DNA from: UBA6183 sp046314755
GTDB taxonomy: Bacteria > Bacteroidota > Bacteroidia > UKL13-3
Length of the DNA stretch: 11,147 nt
NCBI GenBank assembly: GCA_046314755.1
Contig: JBKDBG010000088.1
Span: 1-11,147, forward strand
Direction of reading: 5' to 3'
In this document: in pieces, positions 6,211 through 11,147 of the stretch
Position numbering within the stretch: position 1 is the first letter of the stretch
How the letters are laid out: each line of letters begins with the position of its first letter
The notes under the pieces: model-generated
What the model was told of the DNA's origin: nothing
The model's input: the letters and a program-made list of their open reading frames with translations, nothing else
Databases searched by the model: none
Position numbers and translations under genes: made by a program

Positions 6211-9200
6211 TACTTGTAACGTATTTTAGCAACCTCAATACAATGCTCTGCTAGCTTGTCCATTTCCTCAAAAGACAAGTTAATCTGGTATTTATCTCTT
6301 ACTTCATCAATTAAATAATCACCAATTTCAATGAGTAACTTTCCTGTGATGTTTGTTTTGAATTGCCAATCTATAATGGGTTTGCCGTTATCTAATACCG
6401 AATCCTGAATCAATTGGTCAATTTCTAAAGCCGTTTGTGTTGCTACTTCTTTTCTTATAGAATCATCTTTAAATTTTCCTGAAAGTGCCTCTACTGTTAG
6501 GCCATAAAAAGCTTTGGCAACATCTCTGTCAATTAGCTGAGCAGGAATGTCATTGTCGGTGCGAGCCAATACATTATTCATAATATCTTGAACTCTACTC
6601 AGGTACTGTGCCTCACCAATCCGTTTAGCCTCATAATCTGCTATTGTTTCCTTTAGCATTTGCGAAAACTTTTTATAAAATGCAGGGTCTTCATCCATTT
6701 TCTCAGTAATATGTTTAGATGTTCTACTTGCAATTTTATCTGCTTTGGCTGCTTTACCCGTTGTGTTTTCTACCTCTTGCTGAAACTTATCCTTATCGAA
6801 AATATTTACCAATTCGGTTATGGTTTCTATTTTCTCTGTAGTAATGTGTGTGTCTATTAATTTCTGAATTTGGCCCTCGTATTGCTTATAGTCTATTACA
6901 TCACTGTATCGCTCAACCACAGCTAAACGTAGTTTTAAAAACATGGCTAAGTCATCCTTGTAATGATTGATGATTTTTTCTTCTACCGTCTTATGAAAAT
7001 CAATAGAAGAAAGTGCCAACTTAAGGGCTTTTGCAAAAACAGCCAGCTTATCATAAAACAAAACTCGAATCGCTTCGTCTTTTAATAATTGTTGGTAAGC
7101 TTCTGCGTCTCTTTTGTTTAAAATGGTTTTAAAAATATCCCAAAGCTCTGAGTGTTTTTGCGGCAGCTTTTTTATTTCTTCCGATATGTTTGTTAATGCT
7201 CCTACAAGATCTTCTTCGTCAAATTCTTCAAACGATGAATACAGTTGCAGTGCATTGTCAAGGTTTTCTATAACGCCATAGTAGTCTATAATATAGCCAA
7301 ATTCTTTATCTGGATAAATGCGATTAACTCTTGCAATGGCTTGTAGTAGTTTATGGCCTTGTAAATTTCTGGTTAGGTAAAGCACCGTATTTTTAGGCTC
7401 ATCAAATCCGGTTAATAGCTTATCAACTACAATGATGATTTCAGGGTCTTTTTGATTTTTAAAACGGTTAATGATGTTTTTTTCATAGGTTTTTGCGTTC
7501 CCGTGTTCGTCCATCATTCGTTTCCAAAACTGATTTACTTTTTCTGTTGATTTCTCATAAGCACTATCTTCACCTTCTCGTTCGTCAATTGAAGAAATTA
7601 ATACCTCGCTACTTACAATTCCTATTTCATCTAAATACTCTTTGTATTTTATGGCATTCGCTTTTTTATCACAAACCAATTGCGCTTTAAACGGTGTACC
7701 TTGCCAGTTTTCTCTAAAATGATAACTGATGTTCCAAGCTATCATCCGCATTTTTTGTTCGGCAGAGTTTAAATGGTCAAAACGTGCAAATTTCTTTTTT
7801 ATATCGGCTTTCTGATAATCGGTAAGTGGCTCAGATACCATGTTAAAAAAAGTATCAATTGGACTGGCATTTACATCTTGCATGGCCAATCTTCCTTCAT
7901 AAAGTAATGGCACAACAGCTTTGTCTATTACAGCTTGGTCTACAGTGTAAGCATCAATTACGCCTCCAAATTTCGCAGCAGTACTTTTATCTTTTTTAAA
8001 CAGAGGTGTTCCGGTCATGGCAATAAAACATGCATTGGGCAATGTTTTTTGCATATCAATATTAAAAATGCCATGTTGTGTTCTATGGCCCTCATCAACC
8101 AAAACAAAAATATTGGGGCTATCAAGTGGTTTACTAATTTTTTTTACGGCAGCATTAAACTTATTAATAATAGTAGTAACCACAGCATCACTTTTATTTT
8201 CCAATAATTCTACCAAACGCTGTCCGGTTGTTGCATTTTCTACAAACTTACCGCACTTCCTAAATGTTTCAGAAATTTGACGGTCTAAATCTGTACGGTC
8301 GGTTACTAGTATAATTTTGGGATTCTTGATGCTTGGCTCCATAGCAATTGCTTGTGCAAGCATTACCATGGTTAATGACTTTCCGCTTCCTTGTGTGTGC
8401 CAAATTACTCCGCCCTTACGTTTACCATTGTCAAGTTCTTTTAAACGTTGCATGGCTTTTTTAATAGCGAAAAACTGTTGGTAACGTGCTACTTTTTTTG
8501 CTCCGTTATCAAACAAAATGTAATTAAAAACAAGGTCCATTAAACGGTGTGGGTTACACAAACCAAACAAATAATTATCTTGTTCGGTTGGTAAAATTTC
8601 CTCTTGTTCTAATGCATCAAAATATTGTCTAACGTATTTAAAACGGTCGGCAAATAATTGCTCTTTGATTGAAACCGTAAGCGGTTTGTTTTTAAGTTCC
8701 TGTAATTTGTTTTTGAAATTACGTTCTTCTTCATCGGTATTAAATTTCTCCTGCCACTTAGCCCAAAACTTCTCAGGTGTAGCATTAGTAGCATAAGCGG
8801 CTTCCTGTGTAGCAATGCTTAATGTGAGTTGCGAATACACATATAAACTGCGAATACCATCTTCTTGTTGATTGCGCAAATGCTGGCTGATAGCTTGTTT
8901 CAACGGCTCTTTCATATCAGGGCGCTTGCACTCAATAATGCAAAGCGGAATACCATTAACAAACAACACCAAATCAGGACGGTAATGTTCTTTACTGGTG
9001 CTTCGCATTACACTAAATTCTTCGGTTACATGAAATACATTGTTGTGTATGTTTTTCCAATCGATGTATTGAAGGGTGAAACTTTTTTTATCACCATCAA
9101 TGCTTTGTTCTAATGATTGGCCGAGGGTAATTAAGTTATATGCTTTTTCACAGGCAGCGATATAACCCTCGTTCATGGGAAGGTTTTTAAGCGCCAAAAT

Positions 9201-9434
9201 ACCTTTTTCAATATTTTCATCCGTAAACAAAGCGGTTTTGGTGGCGCTTACTTTAATGCTGTTAATTTCTTTCAATTGTTTGCGTAGCACCTCTTCTAAC
9301 AATACATGGGTTGTTTTAGCACCTCTTAGTTTGTCAGCTTCTGCCGGACTTAAATAAGTATAGCCCAAATTCACCAACATTTGCAATGCAGGAATCTGGC
9401 TGATATGGTCTTCTTTAAAACTTGGTGTGTCCAT
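6210..9434 (-). CDS. hsdR: Type I restriction enzyme R subunit (HsdR)
   Basis: 1074 residues, the usual length for HsdR. It is the motor and nuclease subunit: with two HsdM and one HsdS it translocates DNA using ATP and cuts far from the unmethylated target site. The N-terminal PD-(D/E)xK nuclease domain shows RPDLVLFVNG (Asp154) and IIECKRP (Glu168, Lys170). The superfamily 2 helicase motor shows Walker A TQGSGKS (347-353), the DEAD-like box DEGH (447-450), motif III AMTGTP (472-477), DKLLTGFDEP (671-680) and motif VI QAIARVNR (698-705). All catalytic residues appear intact. The rest (about 720-1074) is a helical domain that in the family contacts HsdM. The start MDTPSFKEDHISQIPALQML fits the family N-terminus. 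No promoter is seen within 194 bases upstream on its strand, so it is likely read from further upstream with the DUF3800 gene. hsdM and hsdS are not in this window. Confidence 0.96.
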   Translation of the reverse strand: MDTPSFKEDHISQIPALQMLVNLGYTYLSPAEADKLRGAKTTHVLLEEVLRKQLKEINSIKVSATKTALFTDENIEKGILALKNLPMNEGYIAACEKAYNLITLGQSLEQSIDGDKKSFTLQYIDWKNIHNNVFHVTEEFSVMRSTSKEHYRPDLVLFVNGIPLCIIECKRPDMKEPLKQAISQHLRNQQEDGIRSLYVYSQLTLSIATQEAAYATNATPEKFWAKWQEKFNTDEEERNFKNKLQELKNKPLTVSIKEQLFADRFKYVRQYFDALEQEEILPTEQDNYLFGLCNPHRLMDLVFNYILFDNGAKKVARYQQFFAIKKAMQRLKELDNGKRKGGVIWHTQGSGKSLTMVMLAQAIAMEPSIKNPKIILVTDRTDLDRQISETFRKCGKFVENATTGQRLVELLENKSDAVVTTIINKFNAAVKKISKPLDSPNIFVLVDEGHRTQHGIFNIDMQKTLPNACFIAMTGTPLFKKDKSTAAKFGGVIDAYTVDQAVIDKAVVPLLYEGRLAMQDVNASPIDTFFNMVSEPLTDYQKADIKKKFARFDHLNSAEQKMRMIAWNISYHFRENWQGTPFKAQLVCDKKANAIKYKEYLDEIGIVSSEVLISSIDEREGEDSAYEKSTEKVNQFWKRMMDEHGNAKTYEKNIINRFKNQKDPEIIIVVDKLLTGFDEPKNTVLYLTRNLQGHKLLQAIARVNRIYPDKEFGYIIDYYGVIENLDNALQLYSSFEEFDEEDLVGALTNISEEIKKLPQKHSELWDIFKTILNKRDAEAYQQLLKDEAIRVLFYDKLAVFAKALKLALSSIDFHKTVEEKIINHYKDDLAMFLKLRLAVVERYSDVIDYKQYEGQIQKLIDTHITTEKIETITELVNIFDKDKFQQEVENTTGKAAKADKIASRTSKHITEKMDEDPAFYKKFSQMLKETIADYEAKRIGEAQYLSRVQDIMNNVLARTDNDIPAQLIDRDVAKAFYGLTVEALSGKFKDDSIRKEVATQTALEIDQLIQDSVLDNGKPIIDWQFKTNITGKLLIEIGDYLIDEVRDKYQINLSFEEMDKLAEHCIEVAKIRYK

Positions 9435-9460
9435 CTTTTTTGCGTTTCATTTTGAATTAA

Positions 9461-9491
9461 TTTGCATTTTCAAATTTTGTGCGTACGTTTG
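9461..9491 (+). promoter_or_regulatory. Perfect Bacteroidota-type promoter opposite to hsdR
   Basis: On the plus strand TTTG (9461-9464) is followed by exactly 19 bases and TACGTTTG (9484-9491), which matches TTTG-N19-TAnnTTTG at every fixed position. Transcription would begin near 9495 and run away from hsdR towards the 3' end of the DUF3800 gene. Confidence 0.65.
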
Positions 9492-9494
9492 CAC

Positions 9495-9628
9495 TGCTTA
9501 TTTCACCATTTGTGAAAAAAAGTTTCGAGGCTCAATACATTAAAATATGCATTGTGCCTTGCGAAAAAAATTTTGGACCGGGGTGTCCCCGATCGGCAAG
9601 AAGCTCAGCGAAAGTTGAGCTTTTTGTT
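9495..9628 (+). ncRNA. Candidate structured small RNA between hsdR and the DUF3800 gene
   Basis: A transcript of about 130 nt is predicted from the promoter at 9461-9491 to the terminator at 9601-9630. Hairpin 1 (9523-9566) pairs TTTCG, AGGC and CAATACAT with ATGCATTG, GCC-T and CGAAA around the loop TAAAAT, with two mismatches and a small bulge. Hairpin 2 (9579-9591) is CGGGG-TGT-CCCCG. The third hairpin is the terminator. I see no tRNA cloverleaf and recognise no known RNA family. The only ATG-started frame on it is a 23-codon basic ORF (9547-9618) that ends inside the terminator stem and could be chance. The alternative is that the hairpins serve the minus-strand operon message as an internal processing or attenuation site. 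No expression data are available. Confidence 0.42.
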
Positions 9629-9630
9629 TT
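9601..9630 (+). terminator. Intrinsic terminator, plus strand
   Basis: AAGCTCAGC (9601-9609) pairs with GTTGAGCTT (9614-9622) in a 9-bp stem with one G-T pair, closed by a GAAA tetraloop. It runs straight into TTTTTGTTTT (9621-9630). The T-run makes it directional for the plus strand. It overlaps the stop codon of the oppositely oriented DUF3800 gene by two bases. On the minus strand the same stem lies just after that stop but is not followed by a T-run. Confidence 0.75.
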
Positions 9631-10363
9631 ATGGATAAATCTTAAGGCCATAACGTTTCCCGTTTTTATTGTATATTTTTTGCTGAACAATATCGTATGC
9701 AGGATTTGCACGATAAGGTTCTATTACATTTCTTGCTATTGGATATGCAATTAAATCTGCTAATTGCAACCCATTGATGTTTTCTTTTTTGTTTTTAAAA
9801 TGAATGCTTAAACTATAGCTCCTAAGCCTATCAGCAGATACATAACTTGTACCTCTGGCCAGCAGTCGTTGAAAATGTTCGTCAAGTTTTTTGTCTTCTT
9901 TTTTTCCTCTTTTTTCTATCACAATAAATAATTTTTTGCTGTTATCGTTTACGCCATCAAGGTAAAATATTGCCCTTTCTATAATGAATGACAATGCAAG
10001 CTCATACACATCGTTTGATAGTTTACCAAACTTCTTGATATAATTGTCTTTTTGTATGGCTGATGCAATAATGGTGTAATTATGATTGGCTATTGCTGCA
10101 TTTAAATTCTCATAAAACCACTTCTTTTTCTCGAGATCAAAAAGGATTGAAAACTCCTTTTCGCATTTTCTGATATCTCGGCTATGAAATATAACCGACT
10201 TGTTTCCCCACAAATTGGTTTTGATGGTATTAAATGAACTTGTAATTTTTTCATACTCTTGTTCAGCTATCAATGCTCCGCATAGCAAAAACAATGGAAA
10301 GTCAGGGTTTAATGTAGTTAAACCATGATCGCCAGTTTCGTCTATGAACAAGTAGTATTTCAT
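9629..10363 (-). CDS. DUF3800 family protein, predicted RNase H-like fold
   Basis: 244 residues, soluble. It begins YLFIDETGD (Asp8, Glu9, Asp12), the DUF3800 hallmark, where acidic residues on the first strand resemble an RNase H-like active site. Later landmarks are HSRDI (60-64), IVIEKRGKKED (147-157) and LQLADLIAYPIAR (199-211, with Asp203). The order and length are those of complete family members. The family's activity is not established to my knowledge; a nuclease role is suggested by the fold and acidic residues. Members often sit in restriction or other defence loci, as here, between a membrane coiled-coil gene and hsdR. The ATG at 10363 puts the DETGD motif at the usual distance from the N-terminus. 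It follows the stop of a 28-codon ORF by 15 bases, which suggests one transcript. Confidence 0.85.
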   Translation of the reverse strand: MKYYLFIDETGDHGLTTLNPDFPLFLLCGALIAEQEYEKITSSFNTIKTNLWGNKSVIFHSRDIRKCEKEFSILFDLEKKKWFYENLNAAIANHNYTIIASAIQKDNYIKKFGKLSNDVYELALSFIIERAIFYLDGVNDNSKKLFIVIEKRGKKEDKKLDEHFQRLLARGTSYVSADRLRSYSLSIHFKNKKENINGLQLADLIAYPIARNVIEPYRANPAYDIVQQKIYNKNGKRYGLKIYP

Positions 10364-10378
10364 TATGTTATCATTTAG

Positions 10379-10465
10379 TTATGCAACTTGTGCATGTTTC
10401 TCCTTAATAGATTGAAATTCTGCATGCATATCGGAGGCGCATTGGAGTTTTATTTTTTTATCCAT
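10379..10465 (-). pseudogene. 28-codon ORF resembling the N-terminus of a calcineurin-like phosphoesterase
   Basis: Starting at ATG 10465 it encodes MDKKIKLQCASDMHAEFQSI, then KEKHAQVA and a TAA at 10379-10381. The segment IKLQCASDMHAEF closely resembles the first strand of metallophosphoesterases (hydrophobic strand, then SDLHLEF), in which the Asp and His bind metal. Everything after that strand is missing. It fits exactly between its neighbours: 20 bases after the coiled-coil gene stop and 15 bases before the DUF3800 start. The likeliest reading is a leftover of a phosphoesterase gene deleted when the DUF3800 gene was gained, with the start region kept. A real micro-peptide or translational coupler cannot be ruled out. 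The match rests on about 12 residues. Confidence 0.5.
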
Positions 10466-10485
10466 TAATTTTATTGTTATTCCAA

Positions 10486-11147
10486 CTAGATCTCAAATTG
10501 TTGAAACCTAAACAACCCACTTGATTCATCCCGTTTAATCCTTAACTTGTATTTATTATCAAGTGTATCATGATAAAACACCTCAATTTCACAATTCTTA
10601 TAATTGGTGTTAGCTCCGTCTTTACTCTTCAAACCAATTCTAATTTTAGAGTTTTTAATTAGTTCATAACCAGAATTTATTGAATTAATTGGATAAAATG
10701 TGTGGGTATCAAAATCTATCGAATCTACAATGGCTAATTCTCCATAATTATTTATGTCAACCCAAAGTTCATCCATCCTATATGACTGGCTATTACTTCT
10801 TAAGTTTGGTTTTACACTTAGTTTTAACTTCTTTTCTTCAATTTCTGCAAGTTTATCGTACCCAGATGCACCAGGTTTCAAAAGCATCTTTCTTAACACA
10901 TCAATTTGTTCTGATGCCAATTCATTACTTTTTTGCAATGTTTCGTTTTGCGATTCGATTTTAGAAGAAATTATTTGCAAATTATCTAATTGCTGCTGTT
11001 TGTGTTCATTACTTTGTTCAAGTTTACCTGATATAGAAGTCAATGCCTCAATCTGTTTTATTTTATGATTATCTCTAAAAAACAAAATAACAAATGCTGC
11101 AATTGCTCCGGGAACACCAACTATAGCACCAATACCTTGTAATATAT
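10486..11147 (-). CDS. Membrane-anchored coiled-coil protein, 5' end outside window
   Basis: The frame is open to the right edge, so the true start lies beyond 11147; the TTG at 11085 should not be taken as the start. The edge part reads ILQGIGAIVGVPGAIAAFVI then LFFRDNHKIK, a single membrane helix followed by positive charge, which suggests an N-terminal anchor with the rest in the cytoplasm. Next comes a coiled coil of about 60 residues rich in Gln, Glu, Ser and Leu (ISGKLEQSNEHKQQQLDNL onward). A C-terminal domain of about 115 residues, strand-rich with Tyr and Asp, ends in GLFRFQQFEI. I recognise no family. It is the first visible gene of the minus-strand restriction locus, 20 bases before the phosphoesterase-like scrap, so it is probably co-transcribed. 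Its function is unknown. Confidence 0.7.
   Translation of the reverse strand, partial: ILQGIGAIVGVPGAIAAFVILFFRDNHKIKQIEALTSISGKLEQSNEHKQQQLDNLQIISSKIESQNETLQKSNELASEQIDVLRKMLLKPGASGYDKLAEIEEKKLKLSVKPNLRSNSQSYRMDELWVDINNYGELAIVDSIDFDTHTFYPINSINSGYELIKNSKIRIGLKSKDGANTNYKNCEIEVFYHDTLDNKYKLRIKRDESSGLFRFQQFEI

Noticed and set aside
9523..9600. tRNA or tRNA-fragment attachment site
   Set aside because: No cloverleaf, no GTTCGA-type T-loop and no acceptor pairing can be drawn; only separate hairpins are present.
9479..9754. 91-codon plus-strand ORF
   Set aside because: Its GTG lies before the predicted transcription start, it crosses a strong terminator, and its second half is antisense to the DUF3800 gene.
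11083..11085. TTG start for the coiled-coil protein
   Set aside because: The frame stays open to the window edge and encodes a membrane helix just upstream, so the real start is outside.
1..11147. CRISPR array, insertion sequence transposase or integrase
   Set aside because: No regularly spaced repeats with unique spacers, and no frame with transposase or recombinase motifs, were found on either strand.

Overview
The window looks like a chromosomal piece of a Bacteroidota bacterium. It is AT-rich, its genes lack clear Shine-Dalgarno sequences, and two intergenic sites match the Bacteroidota promoter (TTG, 19 bases, TAnnTTTG) exactly. The protein types also fit: secreted beta-barrel-like proteins, a WG-repeat protein, and a small-protein/nucleotidyltransferase pair. 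I cannot name a genus.

Left part (1-5500). A plus-strand membrane glycosyltransferase of the GT39/ArnT type (11-1681) ends 26 bases inside the 3' end of a convergent gene for an outer-membrane beta-barrel-like protein (1656-2747). Above that lies a 425-base spacer with a G-rich tandem repeat (2845-2932) that could form G-quadruplexes. Next, on the minus strand, is a two-gene unit: a 60-residue protein overlaps a minimal nucleotidyltransferase by 50 bases. The nucleotidyltransferase is broken by a one-base frameshift near its end; its missing C-terminus can be read in the next frame down to 3173. Then come an unknown lipoprotein (3989-4732) and a short secreted protein with two WG-type repeats (4885-5175). 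The latter is flanked by two copies of a 20-base direct repeat. A 339-base spacer (5176-5514) holds several hairpins and no credible gene.

Right part (5515-11147). This is the 3' part of a minus-strand type I restriction-modification locus. In transcription order it contains a membrane-anchored coiled-coil protein cut by the window edge, a 28-codon ORF resembling the first residues of a calcineurin-like phosphoesterase, a DUF3800 protein, HsdR (1074 residues), and a YgjP-type zinc metalloprotease joined to hsdR by a TAATG stop/start overlap. hsdM and hsdS are not in the window and probably lie beyond 11147. HsdR is the ATP-driven translocating nuclease of the complex; the roles of the other proteins are unknown and are inferred only from their position.

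The least expected feature is the 194-base gap between the DUF3800 gene and hsdR. On the opposite (plus) strand it carries a perfect Bacteroidota promoter (9461-9491), then an imperfect long hairpin, a short GC-rich hairpin and a textbook intrinsic terminator (9601-9630). This predicts a structured RNA of about 130 nt encoded inside the restriction operon. Together with the phosphoesterase-like scrap, it marks this locus as the best candidate for something undescribed.
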